From Rana temporaria (Eukaryota; Chordata; Amphibia; Anura; Ranidae): a DNA stretch of 64,000 bases. The translations under genes and the position numbers were made by a program. The DNA is taken from contig NC_053491.1 in assembly GCF_905171775.1 (NCBI RefSeq), positions 332,919,952-332,983,951 on the forward strand, in the 5' to 3' direction. A model generated the notes under the pieces. It saw nothing but the letters and a program-made list of their open reading frames with translations. It was not told where the DNA came from and made no database searches. This document shows positions 10,298 to 22,200 of this stretch, in pieces; position 1 is the stretch's first letter; every line of letters begins with the position of its first letter.

Positions 10298-10640
10298 CTG
10301 ATTACTAGGGTTGCCACGTATCTGGGATTTGAATCATGTGTCCAGGTTTTAGGTGATCTAAAACCCGGATGCATTATTCAGGCCAGTCTGTGGTTCCTCA
10401 AGTAGCCAAGATTGTCGCAAACAAATCTGTTGCTGTCCGGAAGCTGAAGGTGGCTGTCTGGGGGCAGGTTCAGCATCACAGGGGGTGGGGGAGGGGCAGG
10501 GGGATGATGCTAGAAAGAGCAAGTTGGCCACACCCACTGTTGGCTGCGACACGCTATGCACACCGCATTGGTATTATCCTTGGGGGCCGCTAAAGTGTTC
10601 GGGTTTGGCTTGAAGAAAAGTTGGCAACCCTACTGATTAC
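10298..10640. mobile_element. Non-autonomous hAT-like element (327 bp)
   Basis: The element is 10306-10632. It starts TAGGGTTGCCAC and ends GTTGGCAACCCTA, with an identical 8-bp flank CTGATTAC at 10298-10305 and 10633-10640. An 8-bp duplication is the hAT signature. The interior (GGGTGGGGGAGGGGCAGG) is non-coding. Positions 9968-10297 before it and 10641-11235 after it hold nothing I recognise. Confidence 0.8.
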
Positions 10641-11237
10641 CCATTCTTTTTTTCAACCTAAAACAGGGACAGGTACTTGCTTGCTATGCAGGAAACACTG
10701 ATTTTCCCATTCGAAATAAAACGTCAGCGTTGCTTTAATAACTAGAAAACAGCACAAGGTTTCAGAAAATGTACTATGGTTTTCACGGCATGCACAATCC
10801 TCCAGAGGTGCCAAATAAAAACTGAAAATAGTATTTGGCCCCCAGAATTCCAGCAAAGCACCTCAGGCCTTCTCGGAACACATTAGCTATTAATATTACA
10901 TCCTGCATCCACGTTTACAGATGCTTGTCACCACACGTCTTCGGTGCTGTAAAAATGCACTTGTGTAGGGCACAGATTATTGAAAAAGAAATTCAGTTCT
11001 ACCAACAGAGAAATAATTTTACCTCAGCAGCGGCTGGAACACTCAGGCCCAGCAACGCTAATGACTCACCAGATCTTTGAAGCAAAATACAGAAAAATTA
11101 GGACTTATTCGCCAGTTATACTTTCCTGTTGGAATAGGTAGAAATGTCTGAAAAACTACAGTAAGTTACAGGCACAGGTAGAAGCTTAAAAATGTCCCTC
11201 TTAAGTGAAAAAATTATACATAAAAACTCATCTCCAT

Positions 11238-11238
<1 letters not shown>

Positions 11239-11269
<31 letters not shown>
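11239..11269. repeat. (TG)n microsatellite
   Basis: About 15 uninterrupted GT units. The surrounding 11270-11590 is unremarkable; ORFs reading through it are not convincing. Confidence 0.95.
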
Positions 11270-11270
<1 letters not shown>

Positions 11271-11595
11271 CATACAGTACATGTGTAGTGATAGTCCACC
11301 TTGGGGCCAGAAATTAATTGTATTTATTACTGGTACATATATAGCACCATTCATTTACATATGCAGTATATTGCACACTCACACCATTCCCTGTCCTCAA
11401 GGAGCTTACAATCTAAGGTCCTTAACTCACATTCATACTTACACATACTACATACCTCCCAACTTTTTGAGATGGGAATGAGGGACACCTATCAGCAAAA
11501 GTATGCAGGCATAGGACACAGGAGAATTGTACAAAAAAACAAGATTGGTTAAATATTCCTTTATATTGGCTTTTGGAATTTACAAATGTAGCAAT

Positions 11596-12586
11596 TTAAC
11601 CACTTAACCCCTGGACCATATTGCTGGTCAAAGACCAGGCCACTTTTTGCGATTCGGCACTGCGTCGCTTTAACTGACAATTGCGCGGTCGTGCGACGTG
11701 GCTCCCAAACAAAATTGGCGTCCTTTTTTCCCCACAAATAGAGTTTTTTTTTGTGGTATTTGATCACCTCTAAGGTTTTTAGTTTTTGCGCTATAAACAA
11801 AAATAGAGCGACATATTTTGAAAAAAAAAATATTTTTTACTTTTTGCTATAATAAATATCCCCTAAAAATATATATATATAAAAAAAAAAAAATTTTCCT
11901 CAGTTTAGGCTGATACGTATTCGCCTACATATTTTTTGTAAAAAAAAAATCGCAATAAGCGTTTTTTGATTGGTTCTCGCAAAAGTTATAGCGTTTACAA
12001 AATAGGGGATAGTTTTATGGCGTTTTTCATAATATTTTTTTTTTACTAGTAATGGCAGCGATCAAGGATTTTTTTCGGTACTGCGACATTATGGCGGACA
12101 CTTTGGACACTTTTGACACATTTTTGGGACCATTGGCATTTTTATAGCGATCAGTGCTATAAAAATGCATTGATTACTATAAAAATGCCACTGGCAGTGA
12201 AGGGGTTAACACTAGGGGGCGAGGAAGGGGTTAATCATGTTCCCTGGGTGTCTTCTTACTGAAGGGGGGGGTGGACTGACATGGGGAAATGAAAAATCGC
12301 TGTTCATACATTGTATGAACATACAATCGGTCATTTTCCCCCCTGACAGGACCGGGAGCTGTGTGTTTACACACACAGCTCCCGGTTCTCGCTCTGTAAC
12401 CTAGCGATGGCGGGTGCCCGGCGGTGATCGGGACCGCCGGGCACGCTCGTTGGCGTCAGGGGCGAGTGGGGGGCGCGCATGAGAGGTGAGGTGGGGGGCG
12501 CGCTGGGAGAGGTGACATATAGCTACATGCTCTCGTCCAGCAGAGCCGACCTGCCGTGGTATAACTGCTGGTCGGCAAGCAGTTAA
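11596..12586. mobile_element. TTAA-flanked non-autonomous element (piggyBac/Kolobok-like)
   Basis: The element is 11600-12582, between TTAA at 11596-11599 and 12583-12586. The left end is CCACTTAACCCCTGG. The right end reversed is CTGCTTGCCGACCAGC, a weak terminal match. The interior is non-coding: A-rich blocks, repeated TAAAAATGC, and hairpins such as GGGAGCTGTGTG/CACACAGCTCCC (12354-12384) and CCCGGCGGTGATCGGGACCGCCGGG (12418-12442). A shorter relative with the same ends lies at 57873-58188. The superfamily is inferred from the TTAA target only. Confidence 0.6.
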
Positions 12587-12798
12587 AAAATCAGATGAAA
12601 GGTTAAGCACTGGAAAACACTTTTTGATAAATAAAAAGTGCATTTTATATACATCTATATGGATCAGACCAAAATAAGGGGCAAATGAGGAGGAATGAGG
12701 GACAGAGGGAAATTGCTCCAAATCAGGCACAGTACTTTGAAATCAGAGACAGTTTGGAGCTGTGCATACTCGGGTCACGTTACCTCCCAGCATGGCAA

Positions 12799-13095
12799 TA
12801 AGGCTGCATTCACACCTGGGCATTTTGAATCGCGGACGGATTTGCCACAATTCTGTCCATGCATAACGCACATTTCAGATAGCATGCATTTGAACGGCAC
12901 CTATTCCCACAATAAATCATGCTGCAATCGCGGCAAACTGCATCACGTGAAGCTTGTCGCCCAAAAAGGTTCAGGAGCTTCTTTTGGCCGGCCTGCTTCA
13001 CATGATGCAGTTTGCTGCAATTGCAGTGTGATTTATGGCGCGACAATCGTGGCAGAACCCCACTTCGTTTTTAAGTGGCATTCAAATGAATGGCA
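12799..13095. repeat. Palindromic element
   Basis: CTGCAATCGCGGCAAACTGC (about 12921) is answered by the inverted GCAGTTTGCTGCAATTGCAG (about 13006). Pairing extends outward over much of 12805-13090. The left edge (AAGGCTGCATTCACACC) resembles the Harbinger-like MITE end at 15821. This suggests a related MITE whose right end is lost. ORFs on both strands here are artefacts of the symmetry. Confidence 0.55.
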
Positions 13096-13127
13096 TCTGA
13101 ACTCTGGTTTTCATAAAAAAATTCTAG

Positions 13128-13627
13128 TACCGTATTTATCGGCATATACCGCACACTTTTTTGCCCTGAAAATCAGGGCAAAATCGTGGGTGCGTGATAT
13201 ACGCCGATACCCGCTTTCCCGCGCCGAGTTTGAATACTGCACCGGCATATACCGAGCGCAGTACACTCGTGTATAGTCAGGCAGGCTCGGCTGCTCTCGC
13301 GCTCACGTCCTGGACGTACAGGACGTGAGCGCGAGAGTAGCCGAGCCTGCCCGACTATACACGAGTGTACTGCGCTCGGTATATGCCGGCGCAGTATTCA
13401 AACTCGGCGCGGGGATCGAGCGGGGAAGACGCCACAGAAGGACGCCGGACCCGACGAAGAGGATACCCGAAGCCGCAGACGGACGCCAGACCTGACGAGG
13501 CCGCCGATGGACACCGCGCAAGACACCAAAATTGTAAGTACAAAAAAAAAATGTCCACAGGAATGCGGGTCCACTTTAGGGGTGCGCGCTATACGCCGGA
13601 GCGCGCATTACCCCGATAAATACGGTA
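13128..13627. mobile_element. TA-flanked hairpin MITE (496 bp)
   Basis: The element is 13130-13625, with TA at 13128-13129 and 13626-13627. The termini are CCGTATTTATCGG and its reverse complement. The core 13210-13415 is a near-perfect inverted repeat with arms of about 95-100 bases. For example CGCGCCGAGTTTGAATACTG on the left is mirrored by CAGTATTCAAACTCGGCGCG on the right. Each arm includes TATACACGAGTGTACTGCGC or its complement, and the loop is short, near 13312. TA duplication suggests a Tc1/mariner-type MITE. The several apparent ORFs are mirror-image artefacts. Confidence 0.8.
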
Positions 13628-14131
13628 ATTCAAGGAAGCATTCTTAACTCAAAAAAGTATCTTCTATTGCTTTTAGCCACCTCCAAATCTCCAAATTTTT
13701 GCTGCTGTAAACTAACTTCCTGTCAGAGGGTGATTATGTTCATTTTTTATGGTCCCACTGAATGTAGGAATATAGCCACTCTCTTGCTCACTCTCGAGGA
13801 CTATGAAATGCGTAATGTGCATAGAGCAGTGCACAGGTCCGAAACTAACGTACACTGCTCATTTCAAACAAATTGAAGTGAGGGGGGAAAAGAAGAGGCT
13901 CTCAGGGAGGATGTTACATGGAGGCAGAAAAACACAATCAGAAACAATTTAATGAAAAATAGATTACAGGGCCGTTAAAGAGGTTTTAAGTACAGAAAAA
14001 AAACCCTGCAAGACAAAGGCTTACCTTAGAACAAAGCTGTTCCAGCGGCGCCAAGACACCCGTGCCCGTTCCATCAGAGCGCATTCACCTGCAATGTCAC
14101 TGGCTGCATGTAATGTAAATATGGGCTAAAA

Positions 14132-14200
14132 TTGGTGACCCCGCCCCCTGTGACGCCACAGGAGGGTTCCCTGTGGTGTCACAGGGGGTGGGGTCACCCG
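14132..14200. repeat. GC-rich short inverted repeat
   Basis: GGTGACCCCGCCCCCTGTGA is mirrored by TCACAGGGGGTGGGGTCACC. Arms are about 28-30 bases. A related GGGTGACCCC(A/G)CCCCCT motif occurs twice at 42588-42668 inside another foldback, so it marks a dispersed family. The rest of 13630-14370 is A-rich with no gene. Confidence 0.7.
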
Positions 14201-14374
14201 TTTACGTCACCGGGTGGTCCCACGCTCAGCTAGATAACAGCTGTCATCGAGAAGAATCGTTATTCGGCAGGAGCCTCCTATGGAGGCAGAACTATTGCAG
14301 CTTTTTTTTTTTTTTGGCGGCGTGGATTTACATTGCGGGACATTTTTATTTTTTTATTTTTTAATAAAAGGGCC

Positions 14375-14835
14375 TGGTAATGGACTTGGGGAAACCCAAT
14401 GCCGTTTTTTTCACACCCTTGCCGCTCTTACAGTAAAGAACCCTCTACGTAGTTTATGGTTAAACCTCTTTTCTTCTAATTTTAATAAGCGGCCACGTGT
14501 CTTGTTAAACTCCCTTATGCAAAAAAGTTTTATCCCTTTTGTGAGGTCACCACAGTATGGTATTTGTAAATTGAAATCATATCCCCTCTCAAGCGTCTCT
14601 TCTCTAGAGAGAATAAGTTCAGTGCTCGCAACCTTTCCTCATAACTAATATCCTCCAGACCCTTTATTAGCTTTGTTGCCTTTCTTTGCACTCTCACCAT
14701 TTCCAGTACATCCTTCCTGAGGACTGGTGCCCAGAACTGGACAGCATACTCTAGGTGCGGCCGGACCAGAGTCTTGTAGAGCGGGAGAATTATCGTTTTA
14801 TCCCTGGAGTTGATCCATTTTTAATACATGCCAAT
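14375..14835 (-). mobile_element. CR1-type LINE, 3' fragment
   Basis: Read on the minus strand, broken frames encode the C-terminal end of a CR1-like reverse transcriptase. Recognisable pieces in order are LYKTLVRPHLEYAVQFWAP, LEMVRVQRKATKLIKGL, YEERLRALNLFSLEKRRLRG and, after frameshifts, LLKLEEKRFNHKLRRGFFTV. Frameshifts and stops are present and the 5' nine-tenths of the element are missing, which is usual for 5'-truncated CR1 copies. It is non-functional and old. Positions 14836-15817 hold nothing I recognise. Confidence 0.8.
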
Positions 14836-15817
14836 ATTCTGTTTGTTAGCAGATTTGCATGCCATTGCTGAGCCTAGGACTCCCCAGTACTCAGGCGGGT
14901 GTACACTGTAGTATGCCAGTGTAAATGAGGCCTTAAGATGTCTAGGCTTTTGCTGGCTAATGTGGAGAACTGTGCCCCTTCAAAATGACAACGTTCTATC
15001 CTAGAAAAACAATGTAACTGAAACCAGACTGTCTTTTAGGCCACAATGTTCTGGAGTTAAGTTGTACAATAGTAATGTTCTGTACAATATTGGCATTTGT
15101 GGACATACAAAAAGAAGCCAGACGAAGGATTTGTAACTGAACTGAACTAACTTTCTGTCACAAATTGAGTTCTGGCATTGCTAGGTGTCCTGCATTTCTG
15201 ACAAGGCGGAATGTACGTTCTCTTTGAGGTAGGCAAAATGCGTCCACATTAAAGGTCAGCAATTCCAAAGAACTGGACTTGAAAGGCATATGCTACAGAG
15301 AACAAAGTTTTAGTCGCTCGGTTTTCTGCACAATTAGCCAGAACAGATCCTACCTCAGCTGTAAAACATGACAAGTTCTCACTGTGCTTTTATCTCAATG
15401 GAAATGAAATGTGAAATATTTCTCAGTTTTAATGCATAGTTGCCAACATTTAAAACACATTTCCAGGGACACCTTTTTTGCTGTGTATCTAGCAAGCCTC
15501 TGTAGGCAGAAAAAGTACTTTAATTAGGGGCGGAGCATTCATTTAAATAGGTGTGGTTATATAAGAGGCATATCAGTAATCTAATGCCATATTTAAATTT
15601 AACATATACAACGAGAGTTATCATGGCTACAGGAAAACAAAGGTAAACAAAAACAACAAAAAACTGTGTAACATGTAGACTGGTTCCAAGGTTTTGCAAG
15701 GTGCAGACGCTAACTATGTAAACTATCAGTTTGCACAGTAAAGAAACAGCAGAAAAACACCACATGCATAAAATTAAAGCAACGATGTTGTCCCCTTCAT
15801 CTAATATACCTGCTGTA

Positions 15818-16199
15818 TTAGGCCAGGTTCACACCTATGCGAATTGAGTGCGGCTTTAACCGCATCCAATTTGCAGAACATTTCTAAATACATTGTTTTC
15901 AATGAGGCTGGTTCACATATGTGCGATGCATTCGCACTGCGCATTGCCGAAAAAAACGTGTGCGTTTTCTAGGCATTGTGGTGCGGCTCAGGTGCAAATT
16001 TAGGCCCATTATCTTCTATGGGCACGCATCTGATTCGCAGATGTGTTCATTTCTCTTCAGGATTTCTCTCATTCACCTCAATACACTTCCCCCCTCCCCC
16101 TCCCCTCTCCCAGGTCTCCAAATTCGCAGCTAAAATAGAGATGATCTGCAGAGATAAGAGAGCTGAAATTCGCACTGCACAAGTGTGAATCCAGCCTTA
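15818..16199. mobile_element. Harbinger-like MITE (376 bp)
   Basis: The element is 15821-16196, flanked by TTA at 15818-15820 and 16197-16199. The left terminus is GGCCAGGTTCACACCTATGC. The reversed right terminus is GGCTGGATTCACACTTGTGC. The interior repeats the theme (GGCTGGTTCACATATGTGCG at 15906). Non-coding. Confidence 0.75.
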
Positions 16200-16324
16200 G
16201 TATTTGCTCAGGTCTATAAACAAGTGACAATCTTAGCATAGCTGAGGCCAGGGACAGATTATTTTTTAGTTCCTCTTCATATCACAATTATTTATAGTCG
16301 TAATCATTAAATTAAATGAATGAA

Positions 16325-16359
16325 TACTAATAAATAAATAAATAAATAAATAAATAAAG
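16325..16359. repeat. (AAAT)n microsatellite
   Basis: About eight tandem TAAA units, in otherwise unannotated AT-rich sequence (16200-16490). Confidence 0.95.
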
Positions 16360-16492
16360 ATTTTCTTTATTTTAACTAGCAAGTGTGGCCAATCAAGAAC
16401 AAGCAAAGTTGTGGATATTTGATATAATGTTGAAGAACTGTTTTAGTGGGTAAGATGTGTAGGCATAACATACAAAGGATATGGTTGTGGCT

Positions 16493-17190
16493 AGATGTGC
16501 AGGAGAGGAGTGTGGAGGGTATGACAGCAAGGCATATTTGCAGGAGAGGAGTGTGGAGGGTATGACAACAAGCAGTATTTGTAGGAGAGGAGTGTAGAAG
16601 GTATGACAGCGATCAGTTATTGTAGGAGAGGAGTGTAATGGGTATGACAGCAAGCAGTATACGTAGGAGAGGAGTGTAGAGGGTATGACAGTGAGCAGTA
16701 TGTGCAGGAGAGGAGTGTAGAGGGTATGACAGTGAGCAGTATTTGTAGAAGAGGAGTGTGGAGGGTATGACAGCGAGCAATATTTATAGGAGATGAGTGT
16801 GGAGGGTATGACAGTGAGCAGTATGTGCAGGAGAGGAGTGTAGAGGGTATGACAGTGAGCAGTATTTGTAGAAGAGGAGTGTGGAGGGTATGACAGCGAG
16901 CAGTATTTATAGGAGATGAGTGTGGAGGGTATGACAGCGAGCAGTATGTGCAGGGGAGGAGTGTGAAGGGTATGCTAGCGAGCAGTATTTGTAGGAAAGG
17001 TGTGTGGAGGGTATGACAGTGAGCATTATGTGCAGGAGAGGAGTGTAGAGGGTATGACAGCGAGCAGTATTTATAGGAGATGAGTGTGGAGGGTATGACA
17101 TTGAGCATTATGTGCAGAAGAGGAGTGTTAAGGGTATGACAGTGAGCATTATGTGCAGGAGAGGAGTGTAGATGGTATGACAATGAGTAG
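16493..17190. repeat. 41-bp minisatellite, about 17 copies
   Basis: Unit consensus about GGTATGACAGYGAGCAGTAT followed by TTGTAGGAGAGGAGTGTGGAG, 41 bases. Copies vary in AGCAGTAT/AGCATTAT and TGTGCAGG/TTGTAGG. Some variants alternate in pairs, hinting at higher-order amplification. Because the unit is not divisible by three, long minus-strand ORFs cycle through three peptide phases every 123 bases. They carry no protein signature and I do not call them genes. Confidence 0.9.
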
Positions 17191-17351
17191 CATAGGCATG
17201 CACAGCCTATTGCATTAGGGTGTGCATCTCAAGCTCAAACACATATATGTATTTATACAGTGGGGATCGAAAGTTTGGGCACCCCAGGTAAAAATTTGTA
17301 TTAATGTGCATAACGAAGGGGGGCGTGGCCTGACGAGGCATGTGAGCAGAC

Positions 17352-18609
17352 GTGCTGCACGGAGCTCCCGCCAGTGATCCTTACATCGATCCTTCCCTCG
17401 CCACACTTTTCGCCCGAAATCGCCACCAAACGGTGCAGACTGGACCCGGGGTGCATCCGGACCTTGGTACCGCTCGAAAAAACGGCATGATGACCCGTGG
17501 AAACCGCGGAGACGCCGCCCAGGATTCCCAAGATGGCGCCTGGATGCTCCAGCCTGCTAAGACACCACAAGGCCAGGAGAAGGACAAGAGACCCGAGCAG
17601 GGGGGTAAGTCTGCTAAGCCCCCTAAAGCCAAAGAGCAAGCCAGGGACATGTTATACTACACACAGAAGCTTGCAGGCCCCAGTGACTTAACACATGCTG
17701 GGAATCAGCAGCGCTCAGCGCACACAGAGCAGCCTGATAATGACAAAGCAGGAGGGATGGATGACTGTGAACCGATGGAGTCGGTTCCAGATCCCTTGCT
17801 AGCCATGCATGTTACACAGTCGGAGGATAGCCCCCAGCCCACCCTGAGTGAAATACTGTTTGCTGTACATAAGTGCACTGCCTCTGTGAATGATTTGAAG
17901 GAACGCTTCGGGGGATTGGAGGAAAAGGTGTCTCTCCTCCGCCAAGATATTCAAAAAATCAGGGAGTGGACCACCACCGTAGAGGGGAGAGTGAGTGATA
18001 TTGAGGACCAGATGCCCCACATTACCCAGGATGCACGAGGTGCTGCCCAGCAGGCCAGGCAGGCATATGATAAGACTGACGAAATTGAAAATCGCCTCAG
18101 GCGCAATAACGTCCGCATAATAGGGCTCCCGGAAAAGGTGGAGGGCAGAGATCCTACAGTATATGTGGAAGGATGGTTACAGGAGGTGTTTGGCAAAGAA
18201 GCGTTCTCCCCCCTGTACGCTGTTGAAAGAGCACATAGGGTGCCCCCGCGCCCCTTACCCCCAGGAAACCCACCCAGAGCAATGCTAGCAAGGCTCTTGA
18301 ACTACAGAGACAGGGAGGTGGTGCTGCAACTGGCGAGAGAAAAAGGCACGGTGTTACATAATGGCACAAAAGTTTCCTTCTATCTCGATTTCTCGGCGGA
18401 AGTGCAACGCAGACGATCCAAATTCGCCCGGGGTCAAGAAACGCCTGCAAAAGCTACAACTCCCCTACGCCATGTTGTTTCCGGCCAAACTACGCATAAC
18501 AGCTAGAGATCAGAACCACTTCTTTGAGTCCGCACAGGATGCTGCCGGCTGGCTGGATTACAACGAGCAGGATCTACGCAGAAGGGGACGCGACGGCGGA
18601 GAAGGGTGA
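17352..18609 (+). pseudogene. L1 ORF1 (RNA-binding chaperone type), one frameshift
   Basis: L1 ORF1 proteins coat the element RNA and act as nucleic-acid chaperones in the cytoplasmic RNP. The N-terminal half is low-complexity and charged (GQEKDKRPEQGGKSAKPPKA). The centre (about residues 175-245 from 17352) is a coiled coil: FGGLEEKVSLLRQDIQKIRE. The RRM-like core follows with ENRLRRNNVRIIGLPEKVEG and VERAHRV. The CTD begins at PRAMLARLLNYRDREVVLQL. The frame open from 17352 ends at 18506. The conserved C-terminus (VKKRLQKLQLPYAMLFPAKL ... FFESAQDAAGWL) continues in another frame to 18609, so a small indel lies near 18425-18435. The true start may be the ATG at about 17490 rather than 17352. 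Confidence 0.8.
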
Positions 18610-19258
18610 TAATGTTCTGATTGTTTGCACCGGGCATGGAGGGCGCAAGCTTTCCCACTGTTAAGTTCATTTGGCCAGTTGAGGGCCAGTACCGAATCTA
18701 CACGTAAGGCAAGTGGAATTCCTATAACATTTCTAATTTTGCTCCTTGCTTTTGTTTTTTGGTTCACAAAGTCCATTTACTATCCACGTTTTTTTTTTCT
18801 TTTTTCTTTTGTTTGTTTGTTTCTTTTTTTCTTCAAAGTCCCTGTGAAGGGGCGAAATGCAGAGATACGCAATGCCTGTATGGGGCCTTATATGTGTGCT
18901 GGTGTGGTTCCGGAGCTGGAGTCTATCCGCGCCCACCCTCAGGCTCTATGTAAGGCCCCTGTTGGGCCCCTATGGTGCGGTGTGAGCCGTTGATAGCAAG
19001 TTACAGCAGTGCATGTTCCTATTTGTTTTTTGGCGCACCACTGCGCATGCCACACTTCTACAGTTCTACGACCGTTCGTTTTTCATTTCTGATATTTTAC
19101 CATTGCGCGGCTGATGCCCATGTCACAACTGTGTGTGTCCCGAAACTTTGGGTGGGGCCCCTGCCTTGCCCACAAGATGACCGACGGACTTCCTCAGGAC
19201 TGTCCCATGGACATGTGTGTCCCCCACATCCTTATGGTTTGATGACTATACTTAAGCA
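18610..19258 (+). other. L1 inter-ORF spacer
   Basis: About 650 bases with a T-rich tract at 18788-18835. The ORFs here (18625-18993, 18972-19277) have no recognisable domain. It may contain the sequence needed to initiate ORF2 translation, but nothing visible shows this. Confidence 0.5.
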
Positions 19259-22200
19259 ATGTCTAATACACCTATAGTGACCTGGAATGTTCGGGGGGTA
19301 AATGACCCTCTGAATTGGTCGATGATCACTGCAGGTCTAAAGAAATTCCACCCGGCCATAATTGGCTTGCAAGAGACTCATTTACAGAAGGACACGGTGG
19401 GGTTTTTGCAATATGCCTGGGTGGGGAAGGCGTGTCACTCCACTTACTCTGCGTTCTCACGCGTAGTGAGTGTACTGATACACAAGGCATTGACGTACCA
19501 GGAGCTAGACTCATTGATAGATGTGTCTGGCAGATTTGTGTTTCTTTATTGTAAACTGTACATGTTAACACTGATTTTAGCCTTTGTATATGTCCCCCCC
19601 CCCCCCCCGTTCTCTCGGGAGGTGCTGCAGCTGCTGTTGTCCTATCTGGCCAACAAGCCGGACATTCCGGTCTTAATAATGGGTGACTTTAACTGCTATT
19701 TAGACCCCAAATTAGATAGGCACCCCCCGGCCTCCCCCTAGGGGAGGCCGGGGCACCGCCCTTAGCAGGCTGTTACTTGAGGTGGGATGGACTGATATAT
19801 GGCGGATTCGTAATCCATATAATAGACAATTTTCCTGTTTCTCCAAGACCCACAGGTCTTTGTCCCGAATTGATCTTTGTGTGGGCACCCCGAGTCTGGT
19901 GGGCAGTGTGTCCGGGGTGGAATATTTTCCACGAGGGGTTTCGGATCACTCCCCGCTGGCCCTCTGGTTGGTCACACTGCCCCCTAGTTCAATGCCCAGG
20001 GCCCCATGGAAGTTAAATGCCTTTTGGCTTAAACTGTTTACCTCTCAGGACAGGGTTACCTCCCAGATGCAGGATTTTTTCAGAACGCATTTCCGCCACG
20101 GTAGCAGCCTTCAGAAGTGGGAGACCTTTAAAGCATTCATTAGAGGGGTGTTCATTCACGAAATACAAATTGTTAAACATAACTCATCAGCCCTTCTGGA
20201 AAGGGTGGGAGACCAAGTGAAGCAGCTTGAACTAACATATGTGACTGATCCATCCGATTCGGCACGGGAGGCATGGATGTCGGCCCAAGACTCCTTGGAC
20301 CGTCTGAGATCCTCTACTGCTAAACGTAAAAGATTTTTCAGTAAATTAGCGTTTTTTGAGGAAGGGGAGAAGACGGGCCGCCTACTTGCTAAAATTGCTC
20401 GCTCTCAACAGCAGTCACCGGCTATTGGTGCTATTCGCGCATCTACTGGCAGACTTGTTAACTCCCCTGATGATATCATATCCGAGCTAGCTACCTTTTA
20501 TAAAGACCTGTATGGGTCGAGGGAGACCTACGCGGACAACGAGTGAGGCGCATATGTGTCCCAAATTGCTTTACCTTGATTGTCCGCCGGGGCACGTAAG
20601 CAACTAGATGCCCCCATAACTTTAGAGGAGCTCCAGGTGGCGGCCTGTTCTTTTCCCACTTGTAAGGCCCCGGGGGAGGATGGTTTACCCATTGAAGTAT
20701 TCCCCCAATATGGGGAGCTACTGCTCCCGGCACTGTTGAAAGTTTTCAATGCTTGGCTGGAGGAGGGGGTGCTGCCGGTTTCCATAAACAGGGCCAATGT
20801 GATCCTTTTATTGAAACCGGGGAAGGACCCGGTGGACCCGGGATCTTACAGGCCTATCTCGTTGCTTCAGAGCGACGTGAAAATCCTGGCTAAGGTTCTG
20901 GCGCTTCGAGTAAATGGGATAGTGGCTTCAATTATTCACCAAGATCAGGCTGGCTTTATGCCGCAAAAGTCCACGGACACTAATTTGTGGAGGCTTTACC
21001 TGAACATGCAAGTGCAGGCAGATAATGGAGGTCGTAGGGCCCTGCTGTCGCTTGATGCCAATAAGGCATTTTACAGTGTCAGCTGGAGGTACTTATGGGC
21101 TGTGCTGATTAAGTTTGGCTTCGGAGAACACTTTGTGGCTTGGACCAAGCTATTATACGCGGCCCCGCAGGCGTCAATTAGGGTGGCGGATAAAATGTCG
21201 CCGGCTTTTGCTTTGGGCAGGGGGACTAGGCAGGGATGTCCGCTATCCCCCCTGCTCTTTGCGATTGCTATAGAGCCTCTGGCGGCCTTGATACGAACGA
21301 GCGACCTGATTGCTGGATTCCGGTTTGGAGGCCTTCATGAAAAGGTTATGTTATATGCGGATGACATGCTACTCTTTCTGGATGACCCCTCCCTGTCACT
21401 CCCGGGGGTCATGTCTATCATACAGAAGTTTGGTTACTTCTCCGGCCTGACCATTAATTGGTCCAAATCCGCACTCTTGATGTTAGACGAGGACAGGGAG
21501 GTGACCCTCCCGGCCTCCTGTCCCATTCCTATAGTAGATAGCTTTAAGTACCTAGGTGTACAAATCTCACCCAAACTCTCAGATTATTGCAAGCTTAATG
21601 TGTACCCCTTGCTATCCCGCTTTAGAGACAAGATTAACACGTGGAACAACCTTAAGATGTCCCTGGCAGGCAGAGCCAATCTAATAAAAAATGATTTTGA
21701 TGCCCCAGTTGCTGTATTTCTTACATAACTCCCCGGTGGTTATCCATTTGAAGGTCTTCAGAGTGGTGAACACCCTCTTCAGAAAGCTGCTATGGAATGG
21801 GAGGGCCCCCAGGGTAAGGCTGGAGCAGCTCCAGCGTGCTAAGGACAACGGAGGGTTGGCGGTATCCAACCCTTGGCTGTACTACATCGCTGCCCAGCTA
21901 CAGCATTTGGTAGGCTCCATGGCTTGGGACCCGGTGGGATCGGCGGCACGGCTGATGCTGGTTGCTTCTGGAGCAGAGACCAATGCCCCTGGGCCTGGAG
22001 GTGCAAATGTTCCACAAGTCCAATAGGCAGACCCCGACGATGTCACTAACTCAAAAAATTTGGAACAAGGGACGACAGCTGCAGGGGGTGAGGGGGTTCA
22101 CTGAACATAGCCCAATATGGAACAACTGCTCATACACCGAGTTGGCTAAACTGCAGCAGGTACCCAAATGGAAAGCACATGGCATAAGTATGCTGTCCCA

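Noticed and set aside
12695..13619. Paired ORFs with similar peptides on opposite strands
   Set aside because: They mirror each other because the DNA is palindromic MITE sequence.
14132..14200. GC hairpin as a transcription terminator or miRNA
   Set aside because: The same motif recurs in another foldback (42588-42668) with no adjacent gene, so a dispersed repeat is more likely.
16617..17183. 188-codon minus-strand ORF with Ser/His/Pro repeats
   Set aside because: It is the translation of a 41-bp minisatellite; the three peptide phases recur every 123 bases and there is no domain.
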